Part shown: piece by piece, positions 38,000 through 46,850 of the stretch
How positions within the stretch are numbered: position 1 is the stretch's first letter
Layout of the letters: the number at the start of each line of letters is the position of its first letter
Position numbers and translations under genes: made by a program
Source of the DNA: Paenibacillus sp. RC334
GTDB lineage: Bacteria > Bacillota > Bacilli > Paenibacillales > Paenibacillaceae
Length of the DNA: 64,000 nt
Assembly (NCBI RefSeq): GCF_030034735.1
Contig: NZ_CP125370.1
Coordinates: 4,511,001-4,575,000, forward strand
Direction of reading: 5' to 3'
The notes under the pieces: model-generated
Seen by the model: the letters and a program-made list of their open reading frames with translations, nothing else
Told to the model about the DNA's origin: nothing
Databases searched by the model: none

Positions 38000-40900
38000 T
38001 TGAGCGTATTGTCAGATGGAATCGGATATGAAAGCCTACGCTTTTATGGTCCCTTTCAGCCACAACATATTGAACAACTTCAAATAACACGTGCCATCAA
38101 CGATCATACCTTTTTACATATCAGTGGTATGCTCTCCGAAGAACAGGGAGCCGCATGCATCGGACAAAATATGGAGCAAGAGCCGATTGTGATTCGTCAG
38201 TTGGATGATCAGGGACAATCACTGAGAAGATTGTTCCACGGGATTGTTACGCGCATGTCCGTACATTGTGTGCGAGGCGTGTATACGTTTGAACTGGAGG
38301 CCGCTTCCCATTCGTACCAGATGGATATTAAGAGTAAAAAGCGCTCCTATCAGGATATTCACCGCACTTATGATGATCTGGTCACCGCGATGGTTCGAAA
38401 GTATCAGTATGGAGACGCCATTGATACCGTAACTAATTATGCCAAGCTGGATACTTTTGTTTTACAATATGAGGAGACCGATTGGGCATTTTTAAAACGC
38501 CTCGCTTCCCGCTTTGGCTCCGTACTTGTGCCAGAGGTAACCGCAGCCTCGCCCAAGGTTTTCTTCGGGATGCCAGAAGGCAAGCAGCACAAAGTGGAAC
38601 GGGATGTGTTTTACAGGGTACGAAAAACGTTTCATGAGTTGGATGCGGAAAAACCCGGAGAACAACGTGCTGGCTCGTATGTCACCTATACAATTGAAAG
38701 TCTGCAATACTATGCGCTAGGAGATCTCATCACGTTACCCATCGGACAAGGCAAAGAGTTGGTCGTGGTTCGGGCAGTGACAACGTTAGCGGATGGCTTA
38801 CTGCGTACCTGTTATGATCTTCAAGCCGAACAGAATATTCGCTATGCCCGGTATGAAAACGATCAGGCTACCGGGATTTCGCTGACAGGAACGGTGCTCA
38901 AGGTACAACAGGATTTCGTACAGCTTCAACTGGATATCGACCCGAAGCAAGATCCTGCCAAAGCCTGCTGGTTTCCTGTAGCGACTCGATATGTAGCCGA
39001 AGAACATATTGGCTGGTACGATATGCCTGAAATCGGGGAACAAGTAGAACTGTATCTGCCTACACACCGCGAACAGGATGCCTATGTAACGGATTCGCTA
39101 CGACAACAACGCCACACAAATGGACAGCCGAATGTGAAGGTTTGGCAACATGTGCAAGGTAGCGGCGTAGAAATGTCTGAGCAAGAACTGACCCTTTCCA
39201 CCTCGGATGGATTTTCAATTACACTAAATGAAGATGGTGGCATCACCATCAACAGTCCGGGGGATGTACAGATTCAGGGTGGTCATGTGAAGCTGGATGC
39301 AGGTGAGGAACTGTCGTTAGAAGCTGGAACAGCCCTTTATCTAAAAGGTGGAGCCAGCAGCATGGTGCTGGATGGTGAGACGGATACCCATGCTCCAGTG
39401 ATATATCAGGAAGGTACAGTGAAAGCTCCTGTTTTCGTAGCTGACCTCCCTCCTGTCCCTGAACCGCCGTTAATGAGCATCAAAGCATATGAGGCCGCAC
39501 AAACCGTAACAGCCAAGAGCAGCCAAGCCCCTACTCCTAAAGCAAAAGTTACGACTCCAGCAGCGCTTCAACAGGCCAATGCTTTGTTGGGTATGGTATC
39601 CAAGCTATTAGGCTCCATTCCCATAGTTGGGAACGTAGCCAGTGTAATGTTGAATACTGTTGGTGGGCCAGCAGGTAAAGTGGCGGCAACGGTGTTACAA
39701 GCAACTGGAGCCATCCCTATTCGTAGTAAAGGAACTCCTACAGTTGGAGGAAGCGGTAAAGGAAGCGGAGTTCATCCGTTGAAATATTTGGCTGGTTTAG
39801 CCCTTGAGGGACTGATTAGTCATTATGAGCATGAGCAAGCTAAACAAGCTTACTATAGCAAGTGGATTTTAGGAAAAGCATATACGAGTGCGCGTCATTT
39901 GGCTGATTCCGGTGGACCATTGGAGCTGGTGCAGAACTTGCTGAAAGAGTCGAATGCTATGGCTCATGCCTATCAGCAGATTCCTGTGGAATTGAGACAA
40001 CGCTGGAGAGCAAATTATGACAGCTACATGGCACAACAACCGAAACCACAAGTTGAGGAGCCTAAGTCCTTGTGGGATCGTTATCTAGATCATACGGGTA
40101 ATGGTGAGATGGTAAAAGGCCAAATAGCCATGGATCAGGCACATGCATCTACAAAATCAGCAAACAGCCTAGTTGAATTATACAAAGGCATAGAGCAGGC
40201 TAATAACGTAAGGTACCAAAATCAAGGAAACTCCATTGGTGAATTTTTAGATTATTGGTCATTTGGTATACCTAAAGGATTGTATCAAGCCTATATGGAG
40301 CGTGCACGTAATCAAGGTAACTCTGGTAGTGACGCTATCAATTTTGGTACATTTGGAATAACAGAGGCTATACGTGGAGCTGTGACACCTGAAGATCCTT
40401 TGTCACCAGACCATTGGTCCAATATCATTAGTGTAGCAGCGATCGTTGAGGGAGCCGGATCATTTTTCAAGCCGAAAACCATACTAAATTCACCAGTTAA
40501 AGAACCTGTTCATCCAGGCCCTAAAATCATAAATGAAAAAACAGAGTCACCCCAACTCTCAAATCTGAAGCCCAATAAAGAGATAGAGATTGAGGGAGTG
40601 GGGAAAATTACTAATGTTGGTCGCATAGTTAAGGATGGAAATAAGACGAAATATACAAACCCTGCTGGTAATGAATTAACTTGGGTTGACCAACATCCGA
40701 AAAATATTAATCGGGATATTGATAATGCTCTAGATAGTTCAAACGTTGGTAAAGCAACTGAGGCAAAGGTTGCAGATTTTGTAAGAAAAGAAAAAGAAGT
40801 AACAGGGTTTGGACAGAAAGTTTTAAAAGATAATGGTGAAGCTGCTGGTGACTTAGATGTAGTTACAAAAGATGCGATTATCGAAGTCAAAGCATCAATT

Positions 40901-41107
40901 AAAGCGGTAAAGGACGACCAATTTAATAAGTTGACTCATACAAACCAGGACTATTTCTTTAATCCCGATAAGAAAAATGTTATTTTGTATATTGATAAAC
41001 CTATGACTAATCTAAGACCTGAACACAAAATAATGCTAGAAAACATTAAATCTAAAGGAGTTACTATTGTTAACTCATTAGATGAGTTGAAGGAGGTTTT
41101 AAAGTAG
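38000..41107 (+). CDS. VgrG/GPD-like spike protein with C-terminal PD-(D/E)XK nuclease toxin
   Basis: A 1035-residue protein starting at TTG (AAAGGAG 12 bases upstream). Residues about 1-330 resemble phage late-control gene D/VgrG hub proteins (YEETDWAFLKRLASRFGSVL). Then come an OB-like part (MPEIGEQVELYLPTHREQDAY) and a beta-helical stretch (GISITI-like repeats, INSPGDVQIQGGHVKLDAGE). An Ala/Gly-rich hydrophobic segment lies near 525-575. The C terminus, about 880-1035, carries an endonuclease-type signature: Glu in GKATEAKVADF, Asp951 and Asp953 in GDLDVV, and Glu962-x-Lys964 in IEVKAS. It is probably a polymorphic toxin delivered by a contractile apparatus that is not encoded here. The toxin end is much more AT-rich than the spike part. 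Confidence 0.78.
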   Translation: MSVLSDGIGYESLRFYGPFQPQHIEQLQITRAINDHTFLHISGMLSEEQGAACIGQNMEQEPIVIRQLDDQGQSLRRLFHGIVTRMSVHCVRGVYTFELEAASHSYQMDIKSKKRSYQDIHRTYDDLVTAMVRKYQYGDAIDTVTNYAKLDTFVLQYEETDWAFLKRLASRFGSVLVPEVTAASPKVFFGMPEGKQHKVERDVFYRVRKTFHELDAEKPGEQRAGSYVTYTIESLQYYALGDLITLPIGQGKELVVVRAVTTLADGLLRTCYDLQAEQNIRYARYENDQATGISLTGTVLKVQQDFVQLQLDIDPKQDPAKACWFPVATRYVAEEHIGWYDMPEIGEQVELYLPTHREQDAYVTDSLRQQRHTNGQPNVKVWQHVQGSGVEMSEQELTLSTSDGFSITLNEDGGITINSPGDVQIQGGHVKLDAGEELSLEAGTALYLKGGASSMVLDGETDTHAPVIYQEGTVKAPVFVADLPPVPEPPLMSIKAYEAAQTVTAKSSQAPTPKAKVTTPAALQQANALLGMVSKLLGSIPIVGNVASVMLNTVGGPAGKVAATVLQATGAIPIRSKGTPTVGGSGKGSGVHPLKYLAGLALEGLISHYEHEQAKQAYYSKWILGKAYTSARHLADSGGPLELVQNLLKESNAMAHAYQQIPVELRQRWRANYDSYMAQQPKPQVEEPKSLWDRYLDHTGNGEMVKGQIAMDQAHASTKSANSLVELYKGIEQANNVRYQNQGNSIGEFLDYWSFGIPKGLYQAYMERARNQGNSGSDAINFGTFGITEAIRGAVTPEDPLSPDHWSNIISVAAIVEGAGSFFKPKTILNSPVKEPVHPGPKIINEKTESPQLSNLKPNKEIEIEGVGKITNVGRIVKDGNKTKYTNPAGNELTWVDQHPKNINRDIDNALDSSNVGKATEAKVADFVRKEKEVTGFGQKVLKDNGEAAGDLDVVTKDAIIEVKASIKAVKDDQFNKLTHTNQDYFFNPDKKNVILYIDKPMTNLRPEHKIMLENIKSKGVTIVNSLDELKEVLK

Positions 41108-41108
41108 A

Positions 41109-41597
41109 ATGGGAACGTCAGCCTATATATTAATGAGTAAAAAAAAATATTCGCCTGAGCGACTTTTAGCTGATTCAATTATTTCTACTTTTCATGCAGA
41201 TGTGATGCTGAACTTTCATAACAGTAAAAATTTTGGAAATAATGGACAACTTCTTTCTACAACATTGAATATCAATGATAGAATGGTACGAGAAAATAAT
41301 TATTCGTTTATTTTTTATGTGGATTCAACGGATAACCCAAATCTTAATTTTTACTATAACGAAGATGTAGGCCTAGATTCTAATAATAAACTATACCAAG
41401 TAGGATGTATTGAGGATGTTTATGGTGTTGAAGCGTTAGTATTCCGGTTCATTTATGAATACCTCAAATTAAACTCAGATGATTATTTCTGGGTTGCAGA
41501 TTATGATTGGGTTTACAGTTGGGAGGATATGCAGAAATTAAAATCCCAACCCTATGACCCAGACTGGTGTTATAAAAATCCAAAACTAATTTTCTAA
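41109..41597 (+). CDS. Probable immunity protein for the nuclease toxin
   Basis: A 162-residue acidic, aromatic-rich protein (YFWVADYDWVYSWEDM, DPDWCYKNPKLIF) starting one base after the toxin stop. I do not recognise the family. Its position, its acidity and its AT-rich composition, which matches the toxin end, are the usual marks of an immunity gene. GGAGG lies 12 bases before the ATG at 41109; an ATG at 41133 (MSKKKYS) is an alternative start. It would bind and block the nuclease in the producing cell; this is inference from context. Confidence 0.65.
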   Translation: MGTSAYILMSKKKYSPERLLADSIISTFHADVMLNFHNSKNFGNNGQLLSTTLNINDRMVRENNYSFIFYVDSTDNPNLNFYYNEDVGLDSNNKLYQVGCIEDVYGVEALVFRFIYEYLKLNSDDYFWVADYDWVYSWEDMQKLKSQPYDPDWCYKNPKLIF

Positions 41598-41856
41598 TGG
41601 TCAAAAAAATGTGAGTTTTAAAAAAACAAAGAATCATTCAATACAACCAACCATACTCTAAAAAACTTGACAAGAACACTTGAGAAGCTTTCAAAAGCTT
41701 ATTCCAAACTTGAACCTTAAGTGAGGAATGAGCTTTTTGGCATGCCCAAGCTCAAAGGAGGAAGAAATAACCTCAATACTCTAAAACAATAACTTGCCAT
41801 CCCTCCCCATCAGAGTTAACATACACACACTTCAACAACGGGAGGGGAAATGCGCT

Positions 41857-42030
41857 ATGTCAAAATGGCCAGATTGGTTTCAAGAAGCATTACGCCAACG
41901 TTTTTATCAGTTGGAATTAGCCAGTGAGCAACAATCTTCTTGTTCATCAGAAGATGAGTATCTATTCACCAAAATGGATCAATTCAAGATTAACCAAGAC
42001 GAGGATATCCAACATCTGTTATCTGAATGA
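41857..42030 (+). CDS. Small acidic protein of unknown function
   Basis: A 57-residue protein (MSKWPDWFQEALRQRFYQLE, then a Ser/Gln/Glu-rich middle and DEDIQHLLSE). GGGAGGGG lies about 9 bases before the ATG at 41857. No known domain is visible. It follows the toxin/immunity pair after a gap of 260 bases and precedes a terminator. The gap carries a short orphan coding-like stretch (LKNLTRTLEKLSKAYSKLEP, then stop, ending at 41720), possibly a relic of an older toxin module. Confidence 0.55.
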   Translation: MSKWPDWFQEALRQRFYQLELASEQQSSCSSEDEYLFTKMDQFKINQDEDIQHLLSE

Positions 42031-42073
42031 GAAGAAGCCATAGGCTATCAACTAAGTCAGGAAACGCAAGCTG

Positions 42074-42107
42074 GAGGATGGAGACATCGACCATCTTATT
42101 TTTTTCA
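42074..42107 (+). terminator. Intrinsic terminator after the toxin island
   Basis: GATGG pairs with CCATC over a 9-base loop and is followed by TTATTTTTTT. Confidence 0.65.
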
Positions 42108-42226
42108 TGCGGAACCCTTTCTTGTACTATTATTATAGAAAAATAATCCTTTCATCGTTCCGTTTCCTTTGAGAACATTATTCCGTCTATCTTAATAAAA
42201 CCAATCCCTTAAGGAGTGATTCATGA

Positions 42227-43114
42227 ATGAGAAAGATACTTGTATTAGGTGGAACGCGCTTTTTTGGAAAAAGGCTGGTAAAACGTCTGGTGGAGGATTC
42301 CGAGAATAACGTTACGATCCTCACGAGAGGTCAAATAAGCGATTCATTCGGTGACCGCATTCAGCGGATTATTGCAGATCGTAACGATGCAGAAGCGCTG
42401 GCTGAGGCGGTAGGTGAGCAGGTTTGGGATGTTGTCTACGATAATATTTGCTTTTCTCCAGATGAAGCCAGAGAAGCCTGCCGCATTTTTGATGCTAAAG
42501 CCAAACGGTATATTCTGACCTCCAGCTTATCCGTCTACGATCCAGGTCCAGAAGTGCTGACCGAGAGTATCTTCGATCCTCAGGCTTACCCGGTTCGCAA
42601 AGGCAGACAGGGCGATTTTACATATCAGGAGGCTAAACGGCAGGCAGAAGCGGTTTTCATGCAACAAGCTACGTTCCCGGTTGCCGCTGTTCGTTTTCCG
42701 ATTGTATTAGGAACAGATGATTATACGAGAAGACTTCATTTTCATATTGAGCATGTTCGTGATGGAATAAAAATAGGCATACCGAATCCGGCAGCGCACA
42801 TCTCGTTTATCCGTTCTGATGAAGCCGCAGATTTTCTGCTTTGGCTTGGTCAATCTCATTTGACAGGACCCGTAAATGCTTGCTCGGACGGTACTGTGAA
42901 GATTGGAGAACTCATTTCCACCATTGAACAGTTAACTGGAAAACAGGCCGTGATTCAAGAAAAAACAGCCGACGAGCACATGTCTCCATTTGGTATTACA
43001 CAATCGTGGTACATGGATACAACTAAAGCCCGATCAGAGGGGTACTCCTTTCTTTCCCTGACCGAATGGCTTCCTGAGCTGATAAGCGACCTGAACTGTA
43101 CCTATGAATCATAG
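42227..43114 (+). CDS. NAD-dependent epimerase/dehydratase family protein
   Basis: A 295-residue extended SDR-like protein. The cofactor loop is LVLGGTRFFGKRLV, a variant (GGTxFFG) common in proteins annotated as nucleotide-sugar epimerases or as RNA-binding epimerase homologues. The usual YxxxK is replaced by YQEAKRQAEA. SSLSVYDPG and FIRSDEAADFLLWL follow the family pattern. The substrate is unknown. AAGGAG lies 10 bases before the ATG at 42227, and an overlapping out-of-frame ATG lies just ahead. It is monocistronic. Confidence 0.82.
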   Translation: MRKILVLGGTRFFGKRLVKRLVEDSENNVTILTRGQISDSFGDRIQRIIADRNDAEALAEAVGEQVWDVVYDNICFSPDEAREACRIFDAKAKRYILTSSLSVYDPGPEVLTESIFDPQAYPVRKGRQGDFTYQEAKRQAEAVFMQQATFPVAAVRFPIVLGTDDYTRRLHFHIEHVRDGIKIGIPNPAAHISFIRSDEAADFLLWLGQSHLTGPVNACSDGTVKIGELISTIEQLTGKQAVIQEKTADEHMSPFGITQSWYMDTTKARSEGYSFLSLTEWLPELISDLNCTYES

Positions 43115-43156
43115 TAGTAACTTGTAAATCGCACGTAGCTACAATAAAAACAAGAC

Positions 43157-43185
43157 AAAAAAAGAGGACCCGAAGCTTCGGGTCC
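43157..43185 (-). terminator. Intrinsic terminator, minus strand
   Basis: A near-perfect 10-bp palindrome (GGACCCGAAG / CTTCGGGTCC) followed on the minus strand by seven Ts. It lies about 110 bases downstream of the GNAT gene. Confidence 0.75.
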
Positions 43186-43296
43186 CAGCAACATATATTA
43201 TTCAAAAGGGGGTCATGTCTGTATTGTACCCGTCCTGTGTTAGAGTTAGTTTGCAGTTATATTTCATCTCTGTAACAAAGTATTCCTTTTCCATTT

Positions 43297-43920
43297 CTAT
43301 GCATAATCCCCTTGGGTAATCGAGAACACCAATACACTCGGCACTTCTCCTGAATGATCATAGGCACTGATTGTGCGCAGCTGGCGCATCTTATTTTTGA
43401 TCAGCACACGCACAGAAGCCTGATTATCCTCTTGGCAACGACCCTCGATCCGCTTGAGCTTTAAAGCACCAAAACCAAATCTCAGCATTTCCTCCACGAC
43501 CTCTGTAGCCAGCCCTTGTCCCCAGAAAGGACGGTCCAAAATATAGCCTAGCTGCGCCTCCCCTGCTTTTTCATTCCATTGCTGGAATGAAGCGATACCG
43601 AGCAGCGGCGAGTGGCTGCGTTCATTGAGTTCATTAAGTTCGCCAGGTTCGTTGTTTGCTGCTGTATTCCCCCCCTGCCATTCCACCGCAAAATGCAGGG
43701 AATCCAGGGAATCCGCAGCTACTCTGATTTGCGCTACCAGACGCCGCATCCGCGCATCGGCTGGCTTGCGAATCCGGTTCACATACCGGATAACCAATGG
43801 ATCGGACAGCATCCGTTCCAGCGCGGGGTAATCCCTTGCTTGTAGCTGGCGCAACCGGACACGGTCGGTATAAAGCTCCGGTAGCCCTGACCCTGAACGA
43901 AGCATTTCTCTGGTCAGCAC
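43297..43920 (-). CDS. GNAT-family N-acetyltransferase (RimJ/RimL-like)
   Basis: A 207-residue acetyltransferase of the Acetyltransf_3 type. RLRQLQARDYPAL and IASFQQWNEKAGEAQLGYIL lead to the acetyl-CoA loop in PFWGQGLATEVVEEML. Asn-containing IEGRCQEDNQASVRVLIKN follows. A polar stretch (NNEPGELNELNERSHS) is inserted between strands. The GTG at 43920 is chosen because GGAGG lies 7 bases upstream. Another GTG at 44019 is in frame but overlaps the phosphoesterase gene by 47 bases and has no ribosome binding site. The substrate could be a protein N-terminus or a small amine. Confidence 0.82.
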   Translation of the reverse strand: MLTREMLRSGSGLPELYTDRVRLRQLQARDYPALERMLSDPLVIRYVNRIRKPADARMRRLVAQIRVAADSLDSLHFAVEWQGGNTAANNEPGELNELNERSHSPLLGIASFQQWNEKAGEAQLGYILDRPFWGQGLATEVVEEMLRFGFGALKLKRIEGRCQEDNQASVRVLIKNKMRQLRTISAYDHSGEVPSVLVFSITQGDYA

Positions 43921-43972
43921 AATGATCCCTCCTGCGGATGGATTGGCTTTTTGCAGCGAATAGGTTGCACAC

Positions 43973-44713
43973 TCAATCCAGGTCCTGAATTCCCCGGTAA
44001 ATGCCTGTGCGCAACTCACGGATATAATACGGCAAAGAAGGTACGTCTGCTTCCTCAGCCTGTCTCACCGCCAGCTCAATATCATAAGGCACACGTACAA
44101 ACTGGATAGAAAAAGGGGTAGGACTCTCTTCTCCCATGTTCCCCTCCAAAATGCAGTAGGAAGCCTGAGTTACATCCAGCGGATTGCCAACACTGCCGAC
44201 ATTAAAAAGCGTTTTGCCCTGAAAATGCTGTATAAAGGCATTATGCACATCTCCATACCCCACGACATCCGGGGCAAAAGCAACTTCTCCACTTTCCTCG
44301 GCCAACGGGTCGAACATGGCGAGTCTTTTCTCCGGCTCATCCCATGGCTGCACGCGATGATATACACTTTGCGGCGAAGCATGCACCAGACGGATACGAC
44401 GTCCACTCATCCTGAAATCATGATGAAACGGTAGCTCTGCCAAATACTGTAGCCGTTCTGTGCCCAGGCGCTCGGCTTGCCAGCTAAAATTGAGATCATC
44501 CGTAATGCTAACCAGCTCATCCCAATTGCCACGCACCACCACCTCGCAATGTTGACGGACAGCCTCCAGAACCTCGCACGGGCTAGGCCCTTTGCCGATC
44601 AGATCGCCCAAACAAAACACACGACTAATCCCTCGGGAAGCAATATCCTCCAGCACCGCCTCGCAGGCAGGCCAGTTGCCATGTATATCTGAAATGACAG
44701 CAATACGATCCAT
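43973..44713 (-). CDS. Calcineurin-like metallophosphoesterase
   Basis: A 246-residue Metallophos_2 protein. The metal-ligand motifs appear in order: SDIHGN, GDLIGKGPSP, RGNWDE, VHASP, and GYGDVHNAF replacing the usual GHTH. NVGSVGNPLD is typical of the YfcE/PrpE-like group, which hydrolyses phosphomonoesters or nucleotides. AAAGGAG lies about 10 bases before the ATG. It is upstream of the GNAT gene and probably cotranscribed with it. Confidence 0.87.
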   Translation of the reverse strand: MDRIAVISDIHGNWPACEAVLEDIASRGISRVFCLGDLIGKGPSPCEVLEAVRQHCEVVVRGNWDELVSITDDLNFSWQAERLGTERLQYLAELPFHHDFRMSGRRIRLVHASPQSVYHRVQPWDEPEKRLAMFDPLAEESGEVAFAPDVVGYGDVHNAFIQHFQGKTLFNVGSVGNPLDVTQASYCILEGNMGEESPTPFSIQFVRVPYDIELAVRQAEEADVPSLPYYIRELRTGIYRGIQDLD

Positions 44714-44835
44714 CTGAATATCACTCCTTTGTCCGAAACAGCTACATACTACACTAAACCCTTTTTATGTGAGGATTTTAAATAATCCTGATAGTAGTTA
44801 CAAGCCGATGCTGATGAAGGTAAACATATAATAGC

Positions 44836-45780
44836 CTATTGACCGGATTTCAGTGTAATGACACTCAGCTCCGGCCTGCACAGCACACGAATCGGCAGCT
44901 TGGTCATACCAATGCCTCTGCTGACATACAGCGGCATTCTGTCGGTCCCTACATGAAATAATCCCTGAATGTACTTGCGTCCACCCGGAGGCGGCATCGG
45001 CGCTCCCATGACAGGCAAGCGCACCTGTCCTCCATGCGTATGCCCCGACAGCTGAAGATCAAAGGACATTCTCGCCGCCACATCCGCATAATCCGGCTCA
45101 TGCATAAGCAGAAGCTTGCACATCTCATCAGGTAGTCCGTGGATGGCACGCCGTGGATTGGGTTTGCCCATAATGTCATCCTCTAAACCGACAATCGCCA
45201 TTCGCTGTCCTGCTCGCTCCACAATCACGTGTTCATTTCTCAGCAACGTAAACCCGGTTTTCGGATATAGCTCCTGTACCCCGGCTGGTAAACCTCTATA
45301 ATCGTGATTGCCGAGAATGGCGAATTTGCCGAGTGTGGCGTGCATAGAGGCCATGACCGGAACAGCAGCTTTCATAGATACGGCATAATCATCCACAATA
45401 TCACCTGTAAAACAAAGCAAATCCGGCTCCAGTCCTGCAATCCGATCCGCAAGCTCCCGCAGGTCCTGCTCATCCATGTGAAAGCCCAAATGTACATCAC
45501 TAAAATGCACCACCCTGATGCCGTCAAAAGCCAACGGCAGACGGGGCAAAGCTAGTGTGAAACGTGTAATCTCCAAATGATTAGGCTCCCATAAGGAAGC
45601 GTATCCTCCAGTCAAAAGCGCGGTTCCGGCTGTCGCTAAAGCGGCTTTTTTCAAAAAACGGCGGCGCGAAGGATTGGCTGGCTCATTTGAAATGGAACGC
45701 CGCGAAGAACCGGGAGGGATAGCTGCCTCATCGTGTGAGCCATCCTGACTCTCGCGGCGGGTTTGCGGCGTCTTCTCCAT
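44836..45780 (-). CDS. Tat-exported metallophosphoesterase (YkuE-like)
   Basis: A 314-residue phosphoesterase with a long N region and a twin-arginine signal: SRRRFLKKAALATAGTALL, residues about 36-54. The catalytic domain has VHFSDVHLGFH, FTGDIVDDY, LGNHDYRG, LLMHEPDYA and LSGHTHGGQ, a complete dinuclear metal site. This is the build of Bacillus YkuE, a Tat substrate that binds the cell wall after loading its metals; that is family knowledge. It probably acts at the cell surface. Neighbours are unrelated and the gene seems monocistronic. Confidence 0.87.
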   Translation of the reverse strand: MEKTPQTRRESQDGSHDEAAIPPGSSRRSISNEPANPSRRRFLKKAALATAGTALLTGGYASLWEPNHLEITRFTLALPRLPLAFDGIRVVHFSDVHLGFHMDEQDLRELADRIAGLEPDLLCFTGDIVDDYAVSMKAAVPVMASMHATLGKFAILGNHDYRGLPAGVQELYPKTGFTLLRNEHVIVERAGQRMAIVGLEDDIMGKPNPRRAIHGLPDEMCKLLLMHEPDYADVAARMSFDLQLSGHTHGGQVRLPVMGAPMPPPGGRKYIQGLFHVGTDRMPLYVSRGIGMTKLPIRVLCRPELSVITLKSGQ

Positions 45781-45868
45781 ATGCGTGCCCCCTTGCTATC
45801 TATTCAACTATTGTACAGTTCAGATATCTCATGATTCAAATGTTCAAATATCTCACGCTTTTAGCCCT

Positions 45869-46678
45869 CTAGCGGTTGGTGGCTAACCATCGTTCTGCAT
45901 AGTCTACCAAATCGCGCTGCCTCGCTAAAAAACAGAAGGCCTCTCCAATGTTGACCCGTGTAAAGCACGCAGGGCAATCCCGTTCAAAGTCATGGCCCAG
46001 CTGCTCAAAATCATCTGAGGTAATATTAAAATCCTGAAAAGTGACCCATGCTCTCTCCCCGTCCACCATCATCGGGGCCTGATGGGTCGATTCTTCACGT
46101 CCATTGTACGCCGTGCGGTATTCCGCCAAATGAAAGGACGTGTTGCTCTCATGTCCGCAGCCCAGCAACAGCACGAAGGCGTCTGCCTCATATAGCTTCG
46201 CCAGTGGCGAATGTTCACCCAGCCCGAAATCAGGCTCATGCCCTTCCAGCAAGTGTGAAGCCGCAGGTCCACGGGCCGCAAACGAAACATGCGGGTGTCC
46301 GCTGCGCAATGTTCCCGGCAGGCCACGGAACGTTTCCACAATGACACCCATCCCCCCGGTCAGTGTCCAGGCCGGATCATAGACGGGCATTTCCTCGCGT
46401 ACAAGATCCCACCATGACTCATCCAGAGGCGGGTTCATCCATGTCGACGGATCGGTCAGATCATGGGATTGCGTCGGCGTGACCAGCGTCCCTTCCGGAC
46501 CAATGGCTTCGGTTAACGATGCAAGAATGGCAGAGGCCCCGCCCGGAACAAAACTGCCGAAGCTGCGCATCGACGAGTGCACAAGCAGCGTCATGCCTTT
46601 TTGAACTCCTAGCTCCTTTAATCCCTTCAACACATCCGACCCGGTAACAGGCCGTCGCGTCATCGGTTGTACAGCCAC
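45869..46678 (-). CDS. AAC(3)-family N-acetyltransferase (YokD-like)
   Basis: A 269-residue member of the aminoglycoside 3-N-acetyltransferase family (Antibiotic_NAT). Signatures are LVHSSMRSFGSFVPGGA, GTLVTPTQSHD, LTGGMGVIVE, RSGHPHVSFAARGPAA, EHSPLAKLYEADAFVLLLGCG and STHQAP. The length is that of Bacillus YokD (272), a chromosomal member for which drug modification is unproven. The start GTG at 46678 has AAGGAGG exactly 8 bases upstream; the open frame continues further but has no second site. Resistance cannot be inferred from sequence alone. Confidence 0.85.
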   Translation of the reverse strand: MAVQPMTRRPVTGSDVLKGLKELGVQKGMTLLVHSSMRSFGSFVPGGASAILASLTEAIGPEGTLVTPTQSHDLTDPSTWMNPPLDESWWDLVREEMPVYDPAWTLTGGMGVIVETFRGLPGTLRSGHPHVSFAARGPAASHLLEGHEPDFGLGEHSPLAKLYEADAFVLLLGCGHESNTSFHLAEYRTAYNGREESTHQAPMMVDGERAWVTFQDFNITSDDFEQLGHDFERDCPACFTRVNIGEAFCFLARQRDLVDYAERWLATNR

Positions 46679-46784
46679 CTGTCCAGCCTCCTTTTCTCCA
46701 AAAACGATACACAATACCATAATTATACCATAACTGCTGCCCCACTCTCCTCCCTCCACGATAACTCCGATCTGTCCTGAGCAC

Positions 46785-46826
46785 AAAAAACAGGCTTTCT
46801 CCGGTTCAGGGAAAAAGCCTGTTTTT
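46785..46826 (-). terminator. Terminator of the sdhCAB operon
   Basis: AAAAACAGGCTTT pairs with AAAGCCTGTTTTT. T-runs flank the stem on both strands, so it can end sdhB transcription. Confidence 0.85.
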
Positions 46827-46850
46827 GTATAAAGCATTCACTGACGAGTG

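Noticed and set aside
43921..44019. A longer GNAT protein starting at the GTG at 44019
   Set aside because: It would overlap the phosphoesterase gene by 47 bases with no ribosome binding site, while GTG 43920 has GGAGG at the right distance.
45869..46678. An acquired aminoglycoside resistance gene
   Set aside because: The sequence belongs to the AAC(3) family but resembles chromosomal YokD-type proteins, sits among core genes, and shows no mobile-element context; resistance is not supported.
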